Positions 25,743 to 34,345 of a stretch of DNA of 64,000 nt are shown one piece after another; the stretch's first letter is position 1, and each line of letters begins with the position of its first letter. The stretch spans positions 86,608-150,607 of the forward strand of contig JAHDLO010000018.1 in assembly GCA_018432235.1 (NCBI GenBank). The letters are read 5' to 3'. The notes below the pieces were generated by a model, which was not told the origin of the DNA, did not search any database, and saw only the letters and a list, made by a program, of their open reading frames with translations. This DNA comes from Clostridiaceae bacterium. GTDB taxonomy: Bacteria; Bacillota; Clostridia; Peptostreptococcales; Natronincolaceae. The translations under genes were made by a program, and so were the position numbers.

Positions 25743-28145
25743 CTATTTTATAACCTCCATAATTTCATATATATAATCTTTAATCCTTCCCGATAGTGAA
25801 AGATATATGATAAAACCCAGTGATACGCCTAGAAGCAGTGTTGTCATATTCAAGCGTTTGAAGGCCTCCATCAAACTTCTGCTTTCTGCTCCTATATTGT
25901 AAAAGACTTGAATATTCACTTCCTGTGTCATTTCATCGTCGGTCTTTTTGGCCCAAATGATAGAACTCAACAGAATAGCATAACAGCCTAATGTAATTGT
26001 AAGAATTATCATTGATAAGAGGGTGTTTAGCTCTCCAATATCGTTTAATCTTACCCTGCCATCATTTATTCTTAAATCCTTTACCTCTCCTGTTTTTTGA
26101 TATTCCTTCAATTTTTTTATGGCCTCCTCTTTTTTCTCATCGTTATCATATATAAACATAAATCTAGTAAAGCTCTTATCAGATGTGGGGTATGAATTTA
26201 CAGGATTTTTTATCATTGCCTGTCGTTCTGGTCCAGGAACTATATATACCGTGTTCATATCGTTTGAAAATATATTTGTTATACCCGATATTGGATATAC
26301 CATCGGAACATTGTAATTTAATTCCTCCAGCATAATAATACCGTAGGAACCTACTTCTATATCCAACCTTTTAGCTACTGCATTTGATACCAACATGTCG
26401 AAACCTATTCTTTCGTTATAGATCTCCTGAGGGTAACTTCTATGAGGATATTTCTCTACAAAGTCACCTATAGTTTCGGTATATTTAGGTATATCACCCT
26501 TTTTAGGTGCTTTGAAGAAGGTCTCATAATCGCCATATAGTAATACCGAAGTAACCAGCATGGATTTTTGATTTTCTAATCCCTCGCCATAATGGTGCAT
26601 TAGAAAGCTTTCGCTACTGACGTTATAGGTCGCCCATGCACTGACACCTTCCATGACCTTAGGAACGACACCAACTTGCAAATTTACAAATACATCGTAC
26701 TTAAAGGGATTAGAGTCAACATATATTCTCTTCATTGTTTGTATTGCTCCATTTATAAAAAACAAACATCCTGATACCAATAAAGCTATGATAAGCAATA
26801 TAGCGTATTTTGATTTATGTAAAGACAGCATTCTAAGTGCATAAAAATTTATGGAAAAACTACTATCACTGGATATAGCCTTTAGCTTTACTGTGCTTTT
26901 TTTGCTGATGAAGTATGTGAAGTAAGAGAGTATATAGCTTGTTGTCAAGGACAGCACATATATACCTATAGGTATCCATGCATTCCTCAAAATATATGAA
27001 TTGAATTGGTAGAAATCCTGCAAATAGACCATTCGGATTTCAAATATCACCTTCAGTAAAATATTGAAAACAAGCCAGACTCCAATTCCCACCGCCCCAA
27101 GAAAAAGCTCATGAAGGAGGGTTGCCAAATATATTTTTATTTTTCTGATACCAATAATATTTAGCCTCTGTCTAAAGGGATAGAGATATTTATTTTGAAG
27201 ATAAATCAAATATATAAGTGACATCGCTATTAAAAATATAACTGAAACTAACTCAAAGCCTATAAAAAACCTGGTAGTTTTATTGGTCAGAACCGAATTT
27301 TCTAAAACCTTATGCATTAGCTCTGAGTCTATTATTGAAGAATTGTAATTTTGAACATAAAAATTCAATCTGCCCCTGAGGTATATTTCCTTTGTTAGGC
27401 TGTATTCATCGAAATAAATGCTGTATTTTTTATAAATGTTATGGCTTTCGTCATCATAGGATATATATTTTTTATATAAATCATGAAAATCCTCTTGGGT
27501 TACTATAATAGTATCAGTATAATTTGTATTCTCATTTCTATCTTCAGCATTATTGTCATTGCTCATAAAATTAATAAAGCGTTTATTTATTGCGCTATTT
27601 TTGTATACTGCGCCAATGCTGTAAGTTAAAGTGTCCTCAAACTTTTTTTCATCCTTTAACAGCCCCTCATAAACTACATATTCTATAGGTATTTCTATGG
27701 TTTTCCCAATCGAACCTCGCACGGAGCCAAAGTTCATAAGAGCAAAATATTCCGAGACAGCCGCCTCTCCTGCCTTTAATTCATGCAGAGCCTTTCCCTT
27801 CGACACCAGCTTAAAATTGGTATCCCCAAGACCTTCAATATAATAACCCTTTCGGGTACTGAAAAGATCTCTGACCTTATAGTCTTTTACATGATAGATT
27901 TCCTGGATATCCTTATGCTGTAGCTCTGTATCAAATTTCTGCGGAAACTGGAGTATTCTTCTATATGGCACATAATAATTGGTTAGGTCTACACCCTCTT
28001 CTTCCAGCCTGTCCATAAGTATTTCGTTTCCGTAGTAAACTGGTATAAATACCTGAAGCAGAGTGAGGGTAAGGAACAAAATAAATACCTTAACATATTT
28101 AATTTTCTTTGAATAATGAGAATTTATAAGATAGAGCGCTCGCAT
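25743..28145 (-). CDS. FtsX/MacB-like permease, probable immunity or efflux component
   Basis: An 800-residue membrane protein with a GGGGAGGATATA SD. One helix near the N-terminus (~17-39) is followed by a ~250-residue extracytoplasmic domain, a block of three helices (~293-405), another helix (~448-468), a second large external domain (~470-690), and two or three C-terminal helices. This doubled FtsX layout is seen in BceB- or MacB-like permeases of Firmicutes. It pairs with the ATPase gene 11 bases downstream. In a peptide biosynthesis cluster the likely jobs are self-protection or export. The external domains are not recognisable by eye. Confidence 0.78.
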   Translation of the reverse strand: MRALYLINSHYSKKIKYVKVFILFLTLTLLQVFIPVYYGNEILMDRLEEEGVDLTNYYVPYRRILQFPQKFDTELQHKDIQEIYHVKDYKVRDLFSTRKGYYIEGLGDTNFKLVSKGKALHELKAGEAAVSEYFALMNFGSVRGSIGKTIEIPIEYVVYEGLLKDEKKFEDTLTYSIGAVYKNSAINKRFINFMSNDNNAEDRNENTNYTDTIIVTQEDFHDLYKKYISYDDESHNIYKKYSIYFDEYSLTKEIYLRGRLNFYVQNYNSSIIDSELMHKVLENSVLTNKTTRFFIGFELVSVIFLIAMSLIYLIYLQNKYLYPFRQRLNIIGIRKIKIYLATLLHELFLGAVGIGVWLVFNILLKVIFEIRMVYLQDFYQFNSYILRNAWIPIGIYVLSLTTSYILSYFTYFISKKSTVKLKAISSDSSFSINFYALRMLSLHKSKYAILLIIALLVSGCLFFINGAIQTMKRIYVDSNPFKYDVFVNLQVGVVPKVMEGVSAWATYNVSSESFLMHHYGEGLENQKSMLVTSVLLYGDYETFFKAPKKGDIPKYTETIGDFVEKYPHRSYPQEIYNERIGFDMLVSNAVAKRLDIEVGSYGIIMLEELNYNVPMVYPISGITNIFSNDMNTVYIVPGPERQAMIKNPVNSYPTSDKSFTRFMFIYDNDEKKEEAIKKLKEYQKTGEVKDLRINDGRVRLNDIGELNTLLSMIILTITLGCYAILLSSIIWAKKTDDEMTQEVNIQVFYNIGAESRSLMEAFKRLNMTTLLLGVSLGFIIYLSLSGRIKDYIYEIMEVIK

Positions 28146-28228
28146 TATATCCTCCCCGTTTTTATATGTGATAATATTGATTTAGGTTTCTTAAAATAAG
28201 CATAATAGAAGAATATTACTATAAAATT

Positions 28229-28269
28229 GTAAAATGTATAAGTTGATAAACTCAACTTATACATTTTAC
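28229..28269 (-). terminator. Strong hairpin between precursor gene and transporter genes
   Basis: A perfect 18-base stem, GTAAAATGTATAAGTTGA with its complement and a 5-base loop, 4 bases past the peptide stop codon. Its 3' arm is T-rich on the minus strand. It would let the precursor message exceed that of the downstream transporter genes by partial termination or by stabilising the RNA. Confidence 0.7.
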
Positions 28270-28273
28270 CTGG

Positions 28274-28447
28274 CTACTCCTTTTGTTCGGGTAGATTCCA
28301 TGGTGTAACTTGTGGATTACATGGAAAAGTATGTGCTGAACCGCAAACGTATTCCATACCACAACCATATCCATATGGCACCCCACATCCAGTACTAGTA
28401 GTATTAATCTCAGAACCTTGCCTTTGATTTTCAATAATAACCTTCAC
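28274..28447 (-). CDS. RiPP precursor peptide, four-cysteine core
   Basis: A 57-residue peptide. The GTG start at 28447 has a GGGGAGG SD 8 bases upstream. The leader (residues ~1-18: MKVIIENQRQGSEINTTS) is polar. The core carries Cys21, Cys29, Cys35 and Cys43, spaced 8, 6 and 8 residues, the first three followed by Gly, in a Gly/Tyr/Pro-rich setting (TGCGVPYGYGCGMEYVCG). The tail is proline-rich (PWNLPEQKE). It lies directly after the radical SAM/SPASM gene and before transporter genes, the classic layout for a sulfur-to-carbon or carbon-linked RiPP such as a sactipeptide or ranthipeptide. Families such as CLI_3235 or Clo7bot are possible relatives. The modification chemistry is inferred, not shown. 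Confidence 0.8.
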   Translation of the reverse strand: MKVIIENQRQGSEINTTSTGCGVPYGYGCGMEYVCGSAHTFPCNPQVTPWNLPEQKE

Positions 28448-28488
28448 ATTTATCACCTCCCCTTTTTCATAGTATTATTAATCACACT

Positions 28489-29763
28489 TTATTCGAAATG
28501 ATAATCAAATATTTCATTTATAACCGCTTCTATAGTGTATTTGATTTCAGCACATGCACTATACCCTTTATCTCTTTTTAGACAGCCTCCCATACAAAGC
28601 GGTAAATATCGACATACTCTACATACACTATTATTAGTAGGATTATTTAGTAAGTATGATAAATTTGCTTTGTTATAAAAATATATATCTTTGTTAATAT
28701 TACCTACAGAGTATTCACTTCTCCCTATATCTTCCCAACATTTATACACTGCTCCATCAGATCCAATTACATATGTATTTATACATTCTCCTCCACATGC
28801 CACATTCTTTATATTTGGATACATATGTGATATGTTAGTGTAATGATTAATATTGAAAGTAAAATTTTTTAAGCTAAAATCCTCAATAGTAAAACACTCC
28901 TTGTCCTTATAACAACCACTTGAATTTGAAACTTTTCCTAAATAACACTTAATCTTCTTGCTTCTATTTATTTTAGAAATTGCCCTGGTAACATCCTCTA
29001 CTGCATGAAAATTATTTTTGTCAACATTTATTCTTAAATAGACACTAATATTGTAATTTTCTATTAAGCTGAGGTTTCTAATTATGGTGTCAAATGTCGA
29101 CCCTCCACCAACTAAAAATCTTCTTTGATCGTGTGTTTCTTTGTCTCCGTCAATAGTAACTTGAATAAGCTTTATGTTACAACTAATAAGCGTATCTAAA
29201 TTCTTTGCATTTAATAAATAACCATTTGTAATCATAGATGCACTATAGATTACATTGTTTTCAAAACACATTTTAATTACATTCTCAGAAATATACTTAA
29301 TGCTTTCTAAATTAAGTAATGGTTCCCCACCATACCAAGTGATACTCAGAGAATCTAAATGCTTGATACGATTTTTTATAAATAAAATTATATTATCAGC
29401 TGTTTGTAAATCCATATATTTTGAATTTATCGAATCTTTTTCATAGCAATATATACACCTAAAGTTACAATCTTCCGTCGAAGCAATAGTCAATATTAGA
29501 TTATCGTTAGAATATTTGGCCTTTAACATGCCGCACTCAATCGCTTCTATTTCATTATAATCTTCTTCAATTATAAAACCATTTTTTTTCAGAACCTCAA
29601 ACACATCTTGTTTTAATGAGTTATATCCGTTTATTTTAGCTTGCTCAAATTCTACAAATTCCTCCATGGTCATCTCCACCATAGCACTAGTAAATGAGTT
29701 GTATGCTATTATCCCATTTTTATTCTTTTTTTCAATAAAGAAATTATAATTTGACTCTTTCAT
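28489..29763 (-). CDS. Radical SAM/SPASM peptide maturase
   Basis: A 424-residue enzyme. The ATG at 29763 is set by a GGAGG SD. The N-terminal ~85 residues resemble the substrate-binding lead-in of peptide maturases. The radical SAM motif CNFRCIYC gives Cys99, Cys103 and Cys106 for the [4Fe-4S]-SAM cluster, followed by GGEPLL. The C-terminal SPASM region has ACGGEC, GAVYKCWEDIG, CRVCRYLPLCMGGC and a last Cys in YSACAE, enough for auxiliary clusters. Its target is probably the four-Cys peptide encoded 41 bases downstream. It resembles the CcpM-type Cys-rich-peptide maturases of Clostridia; that subfamily call needs a profile search. An AT-rich upstream region holds a perfect palindrome. Confidence 0.9.
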   Translation of the reverse strand: MKESNYNFFIEKKNKNGIIAYNSFTSAMVEMTMEEFVEFEQAKINGYNSLKQDVFEVLKKNGFIIEEDYNEIEAIECGMLKAKYSNDNLILTIASTEDCNFRCIYCYEKDSINSKYMDLQTADNIILFIKNRIKHLDSLSITWYGGEPLLNLESIKYISENVIKMCFENNVIYSASMITNGYLLNAKNLDTLISCNIKLIQVTIDGDKETHDQRRFLVGGGSTFDTIIRNLSLIENYNISVYLRINVDKNNFHAVEDVTRAISKINRSKKIKCYLGKVSNSSGCYKDKECFTIEDFSLKNFTFNINHYTNISHMYPNIKNVACGGECINTYVIGSDGAVYKCWEDIGRSEYSVGNINKDIYFYNKANLSYLLNNPTNNSVCRVCRYLPLCMGGCLKRDKGYSACAEIKYTIEAVINEIFDYHFE

Positions 29764-29789
29764 ATATACCTCCAATTCAACCCCGTAAG

Positions 29790-29803
29790 AGAATGTACAT
29801 TCT
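29790..29803. promoter_or_regulatory. Perfect 14-base palindrome before the RiPP operon
   Basis: AGAATGTACATTCT lies 26 bases before the radical SAM start and about 15 bases downstream of a TATAAT-like box (29818-29823, minus strand), where a repressor could block transcription. A half site (TTACATTC) recurs near 29917-29924. The remaining 29804-30188 is AT-rich with no gene that I can support. Confidence 0.4.
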
Positions 29804-30191
29804 TATTGATTATTTTAATTATATATGAGCAAATCATGTAATTTTGTCATAATTTGTAATTTTATTTTTGCATTTTTATTACAAAAATGCTTAAATATAA
29901 ATCGTTTGTGATATATTTTACATTCGTAATTTAATATAATCTTTGAATACCTTTCTTTGTTACTCTAATGAACTACAGAATAAACTTCTTTTTTAAGATT
30001 TGGCTGAAACTATTAAATTATGCTACTGTTAATTTAAACCATACTGTAATATAATATAAATTCAATAATTTTGAAATTATTTTTTTGATAACATAACCCC
30101 CAAGTTAACTGATATATTCGAGGCCAGCCATAATAACTCGGGAACCAGAGTAGCGGATTTATTAATTTTCTTCTCTAAGTCTTAAACATAT

Positions 30192-30217
30192 AAAAGGCCA
30201 CCCGAAGGCAGCCTTTT
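30192..30217 (-). terminator. Terminator downstream of thrS
   Basis: On the minus strand AAAAGGCTGCC and GGTGGCCTTTT form a fully paired stem (two wobbles) with a UUCG tetraloop, followed by a T-rich tract. Confidence 0.85.
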
Positions 30218-30220
30218 ACC

Positions 30221-30252
30221 AATGAGACAAAAGGAGCCGTCCCCTTTGTCTC
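30221..30252. repeat. Copy B of the dispersed palindromic repeat
   Basis: AATGAGACAAAAGGA then GCCGTCCCC and TTTGTCTC. The stem GAGACAAA (30224-30231) pairs with TTTGTCTC (30245-30252). It abuts the thrS stop codon. Sequence and loop match copy A at 22764 in opposite orientation. Confidence 0.75.
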
Positions 30253-32172
30253 TTATTGATACATCACTTTATCTTGAATTTCTGCTAATACATCCTCAAT
30301 GAATTGAGATGCTTCTACTGCCCCCAATTCACCCTTATCTCTTGATCTTACCGCCACCTGCTGAGCTTCAACCTCTTTATCACCGATTACCAGCATATAA
30401 GGCACCTTCAGCATTTGCGCTTCTCTTATTTTGTAGCCTATCTTCTCATTTCTTGTGTCTACCTCTACACGGATTCCCTTAGCGAACATTTCATCCTTTA
30501 GCTTTAGGGCATATTCAAAATGCTTATCTGTGATAGGCAGTATTTTCACCTGAACCGGTGCCAGCCATGTTGGGAATTTACCTGCAAAATGCTCTACTAA
30601 TATCCCAATAAAGCGCTCGATGCTGCCGTAAATAACCCTGTGAATCATTATCGGTCTATGCTTTTCACCATCGGTGCCAACATAGCTTAAGTCAAATCTT
30701 TGAGGCATCTGGAAATCCAGCTGAATAGTACCGCACTGCCAAGTACGTCCGATGCAATCCTCCAGATGGAAGTCGATTTTAGGGCCATAGAAGGCACCGT
30801 CTCCCTCATTGATTTTATAAGGTAGACCCTTAGCGTCTAATGCGCCCTGCAGGGCTGAAATAGCTAATTCCCAATCCTCATCGGAGCCCATTGAATCCTC
30901 TGGTCTTGTAGAAAGCTCAATATGATATTTAAAGCCAAACTTCTTGTAAATAAAGTCTACGAAGTCGATAACTCCAATGATCTCATCCTTAATTTGCTCC
31001 GGCAGCATGAAGATATGAGCATCGTCCTGAGTAAAGCATCTAACCCTCATTAGTCCATGCAGCGCACCTGACAGCTCGTGGCGGTGAACTAAGCCCAGCT
31101 CTCCCATTCTAATAGGGAAATCACGGTAGCTGTACATTTTCCTCTTATAGGTTAAGATTGAGCCTGGGCAGTTCATTGGCTTAACTGCGTATTGCAGGTC
31201 GTCTATCTGAGTAAAGTACATATTCTTTTGATAATGATCCCAGTGGCCGGATTGCCGCCATAGATCTTCATTCAGAATAATCGGTGTCTTAATTTCCTCA
31301 TAGCCCCTCTTAACATGCTCATTTCTCCAGAAGTTCTCCAGCTCGTTTCTCACTACCATTCCCTTAGGATGGAAGAAGGGGAAGCCCGGACCCTCCTCTT
31401 GAATACTGAAGAGGTCTAATTCTCTACCAATTTTTCTGTGATCCCGCTTTTTTGCTTCTTCTAAACGATGAAGATATTCCTCTAAATCCTTTTTCTTTTC
31501 AAAGGAAGTACCATAAATCCTTTGAAGCATTTTTTTCTTTTCATCGCCCCTCCAGTAAGCCCCAGCTATACTCAATAGCTTCATAGCCTTAATCTTGCCT
31601 GTGCTGGGTACATGGGGTCCGGCACAAAGGTCAACAAAATCTCCTTGCTTATAGAAGGATATTGTTACATCCTCAGGAAGGTCTTGAATCAATTCAACCT
31701 TGTAGTCCTCATTCTTTTCCTTCATAAACGCAATGGCTTCATTTCTTGGCAGCTCAAATCTTTCCAGAGATAAATCCTCTTTAACAATTTTCTCCATCTC
31801 TTTCTCGATTTTCTCGAGATCCTCAGGAGTAAATTTATGCTCCGAGTCAAAATCGTAGTAGAAGCCGTTGTCTATCGCTGGTCCGATTGCCAGCTTTGTA
31901 CCTGGGTATAATCGCTTTACAGCCTGAGCTAATATATGGGAGCTGGTATGACGGAAGAATTCCTTTCCATCCTCGTCCTCAAATCTTAGTATGCTTAATT
32001 GACAATCCTTTTCTACCGGATAGCTTAAATCCACTAAATTTCCATCAATTTCACCACCAACAGCCATTCTGGCAAGGCCTTCACTAATCTGCTTTGCAAT
32101 ATCCAGTACTGTGGTTCCTTTATCCACCTCTCTGAATGAGCCATCCTTCAAAACAATTTTTACCTTTTCCAT
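30253..32172 (-). CDS. thrS: Threonyl-tRNA synthetase
   Basis: A 639-residue class II synthetase, full length. Domains: TGS (residues ~1-60), the editing domain (~65-225, with HTSSHILAQAVKRLYP and the zinc-type CAGPHVPSTG), the catalytic core (~240-535, with motif 2 RHELSGALHGLMRVRCFTQDD split over two blocks and zinc ligands such as MNCPGS), and the anticodon-binding domain (~540-639). It charges tRNA-Thr and edits Ser-tRNA-Thr. An AAGGAGG SD precedes the ATG. A T-box leader with a Thr specifier and a consensus promoter lie upstream. Downstream comes the RiPP block and not infC, which is unusual for Firmicutes. Confidence 0.98.
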   Translation of the reverse strand: MEKVKIVLKDGSFREVDKGTTVLDIAKQISEGLARMAVGGEIDGNLVDLSYPVEKDCQLSILRFEDEDGKEFFRHTSSHILAQAVKRLYPGTKLAIGPAIDNGFYYDFDSEHKFTPEDLEKIEKEMEKIVKEDLSLERFELPRNEAIAFMKEKNEDYKVELIQDLPEDVTISFYKQGDFVDLCAGPHVPSTGKIKAMKLLSIAGAYWRGDEKKKMLQRIYGTSFEKKKDLEEYLHRLEEAKKRDHRKIGRELDLFSIQEEGPGFPFFHPKGMVVRNELENFWRNEHVKRGYEEIKTPIILNEDLWRQSGHWDHYQKNMYFTQIDDLQYAVKPMNCPGSILTYKRKMYSYRDFPIRMGELGLVHRHELSGALHGLMRVRCFTQDDAHIFMLPEQIKDEIIGVIDFVDFIYKKFGFKYHIELSTRPEDSMGSDEDWELAISALQGALDAKGLPYKINEGDGAFYGPKIDFHLEDCIGRTWQCGTIQLDFQMPQRFDLSYVGTDGEKHRPIMIHRVIYGSIERFIGILVEHFAGKFPTWLAPVQVKILPITDKHFEYALKLKDEMFAKGIRVEVDTRNEKIGYKIREAQMLKVPYMLVIGDKEVEAQQVAVRSRDKGELGAVEASQFIEDVLAEIQDKVMYQ

Positions 32173-32369
32173 GCCTATACCTCCTTCTTAATTTTTGATA
32201 AATTTTTGATTACACCCTTTGGCGCGTTAGATTAATGATAATCACAAAGTATATTTTTATATTGATATCAAAAATCGAATTGTATACTGTCTAAAGCTTT
32301 AGGGGTTAAATATACATTTTCACTGCCAGGTATCAGTTAATTTTCCCATGTACTTATTTTTTATAAATA

Positions 32370-32618
32370 AAAAAAGCCCTCATCCTACTAAAGTATAGGA
32401 CGAGAGCATATTCCCGCGGTTCCACCTAAATTGATATTATATCCGGCTTTGTGACTTTAACGGCGTCTACCGAATTCATTTTCACCGAGGCTACTCTGAA
32501 TCAGCTCCGAGGTAGTTTTCAATTATCCATATTCAGAAGCACTTTCAGCCGATGGCGCTTCCTCTCTTGGAACTGGGTTTAATTTACTCTTCCTCTTCAC
32601 AGCTTTACAATATAATTT
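32370..32618 (-). promoter_or_regulatory. T-box riboswitch controlling thrS (Thr specifier)
   Basis: On the minus strand the T-box sequence AGGTGGAACCGCGG lies near 32436-32422. A terminator stem (GCTCTCGTCCTA with TAGGATGAGGGC) and a T-run end the leader at 32370. The specifier loop reads GAAAACTACC; both ACU and ACC encode Thr, matching thrS. Confidence 0.92.
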
Positions 32619-32624
32619 TAAATC

Positions 32625-32653
32625 ATTATATTCATAATTTACTGAAATGTCAA
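32625..32653 (-). promoter_or_regulatory. Consensus sigma-A promoter of thrS
   Basis: On the minus strand TTGACA (32653-32648) and TATAAT (32630-32625) are 17 bases apart, a perfect consensus, between the DUF445 gene and the T-box leader. Confidence 0.9.
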
Positions 32654-32671
32654 GTGATATGATATTATTAT

Positions 32672-33274
32672 CTACTGAAATATGAATATTATTCCCTGCA
32701 ATAGCCCTATAGCAAAACCCAGCACAGCACCTAATATTTCAATATGCTTTAATTCCTCTTTGGCTATTTTAAAAACCACTTCCTCCAGCTTTTCCATTGG
32801 AAAATCCAATATTCTGGTTTCAATCATGGCAGCTAAATCTATGCTATTGGTGGCCTTGTGAATCATACTCTCCATTGTATTATTTATTAATACCCCTGCT
32901 TCATCATCTATAACATCATTTATGTAGCTCACTATTTTTTCCTTAAAGGCAGAGGGGATGATAGCCGGTAATCGACTGCTGACAATATCGTTTATTTTCA
33001 GCTTGATTAAATCCACTATCTCCTGATTATTTTGATGAGAAACAAACTGCTCTACGATTTCCTCTATAGACAATAGCTCCTCCTGTATGGTCTGGCCTAT
33101 GCTTCTGGCGATTTCTGCTTTCCTCTTAGGAATCAACCCCTGGATTTTTAGCTTAATTATTGGAATTTCAATAATGTTATAGGGCTTAAATAAGAGCTTT
33201 ATTGCCAATAGGTTTGTGATCCAGCCTATTAGAGCCCCGATACATGCTAGAAATAGTATTCTGAAATAAATCAA
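32672..33274 (-). CDS. DUF445-family membrane protein (YheB-like)
   Basis: A 200-residue protein. A TTG start at 33274 is preferred, 6 bases after GAGGTG. N-terminal hydrophobic helix (FRILFLACIGALIGWITNLLAIKLLFKPY), a central charged helical region, and a C-terminal hydrophobic helix (ILGAVLGFAIGLLQGIIFIF) match the DUF445 layout. The motif GWITNLLAIKLLFKPY followed by QGLIPKRKAEIARSIG is characteristic. Its role is not established; YheB homologues are linked to spore or envelope functions only loosely. It lies between ytxC and thrS. Confidence 0.8.
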   Translation of the reverse strand: MIYFRILFLACIGALIGWITNLLAIKLLFKPYNIIEIPIIKLKIQGLIPKRKAEIARSIGQTIQEELLSIEEIVEQFVSHQNNQEIVDLIKLKINDIVSSRLPAIIPSAFKEKIVSYINDVIDDEAGVLINNTMESMIHKATNSIDLAAMIETRILDFPMEKLEEVVFKIAKEELKHIEILGAVLGFAIGLLQGIIFIFQ

Positions 33275-33405
33275 TTGTATCACCTCTTGTAAAACTCATC
33301 TAAGTAGAACTGCCTTAGCACTTCTTATTTAAAGGTTTTAAATTAAACACAAGAAAAATTATATCACTATTTCCTAGCTTCACCAATATTAATTTTTTAA
33401 ATCAC

Positions 33406-33429
33406 AAAAAAAATTCCCCTACAGGGGAT
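33406..33429 (-). terminator. Terminator of ytxC
   Basis: A short CCCCT/AGGGG hairpin (33416-33427) is followed by eight Ts on the minus strand, just past the ytxC stop. Confidence 0.75.
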
Positions 33430-33433
33430 GGGT

Positions 33434-34345
33434 TTATTCCTGATGATGATAGTGGGCATTTACCTTGCACCATTCACATCCGTTACAAATTTTAACTCTA
33501 TTTGCAAAAACCCGAGTAATTGTCTTGATAACATCGGTTCTTTTTAATATATTTGATTGATGTATATAGACAAATTTTGGTGCTATTGTGATTAAGGAGC
33601 TAATTAACAAATCATCATAGGTCAAAAAATTGTTTTCAGAAATCTCTGAGGCTATATCCTTAATATAGTCATTATTTATGATATTGTTATTTTCATCATA
33701 CAGCGTATATTTGCCATCGGCCTCTAATATGATGTGTATGGTTTCTATCTTTGAATCCTGTATATCCACAAAATATTTTAACAGCTTGATGAACTCGTTA
33801 TACTCCTTATCCAGTAAAAAATCCTCTACGGCCTTTTCCACAGTTTCCTCCAGCTCCAGCATGTAATCCTTCAGCCTGAAGGTAAGAAAACCCTTTAAAT
33901 TCATTTGAAAATCATTATTTAAATATGCGATGATATTTGATATTATTTTTTTCTTGCGTGATGATGCTTCATTGAAGTTCAGCATTTTTCCTTCATCATT
34001 TAGTATTTGTACTGTATTCTTCTCTATTTCCATACGTTCCTTTATATCGAAGTAATAATACTCCTGCTCAATAATTTTACGAATAAGCTGGGGCTCTTCA
34101 TATAGTTGAATATAATCCCATAAAGCATTTGCAACACAATACTTAAATATATTTATAAAATCGCTGATGGGATAATTCTTTATGCTCTCAATCCTGACAC
34201 TATATTTAAGCAAGCTAAGGTCATCCTTTGATTCAATTTCTTCCTCAAGAATAACACCTTCATTAACAAAGCTCTCTACCTGTCTATCTAATTTATCTTT
34301 AATAACATCAATATTTCTATCCACGGTAAGCAACAGCAAATTCAA
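33434..34345 (-). CDS. ytxC: YtxC-like sporulation-associated protein
   Basis: A 303-residue cytoplasmic protein starting at TTG 34345, with GGGAG upstream. It is helical and charged, with a helix-rich centre (FKYCVANALWDYIQLYEEPQ) and a C-terminal ~100 residues that seem to form a separate domain. The tail has a Cys/His cluster (CNGCEWCKVNAHYHH) that could bind a metal. Size, composition and its place two genes from thrS match the YtxC-like family, which lies next to thrS in Bacillus and Clostridia. The molecular function is unknown, and the name is by resemblance and synteny. Confidence 0.75.
   Translation of the reverse strand: MNLLLLTVDRNIDVIKDKLDRQVESFVNEGVILEEEIESKDDLSLLKYSVRIESIKNYPISDFINIFKYCVANALWDYIQLYEEPQLIRKIIEQEYYYFDIKERMEIEKNTVQILNDEGKMLNFNEASSRKKKIISNIIAYLNNDFQMNLKGFLTFRLKDYMLELEETVEKAVEDFLLDKEYNEFIKLLKYFVDIQDSKIETIHIILEADGKYTLYDENNNIINNDYIKDIASEISENNFLTYDDLLISSLITIAPKFVYIHQSNILKRTDVIKTITRVFANRVKICNGCEWCKVNAHYHHQE

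Noticed and set aside
28252..28434. A second 60-codon frame over the RiPP precursor
   Set aside because: It lacks an SD at a proper distance, has poor composition, and covers the frame that is preceded by GGGGAGG and carries the patterned cysteines.
22764..30252. RiPP block considered as a complete mobile element
   Set aside because: No integrase, transposase or tRNA attachment site is visible; only small repeats flank it, so it is noted as a possible insertion only.
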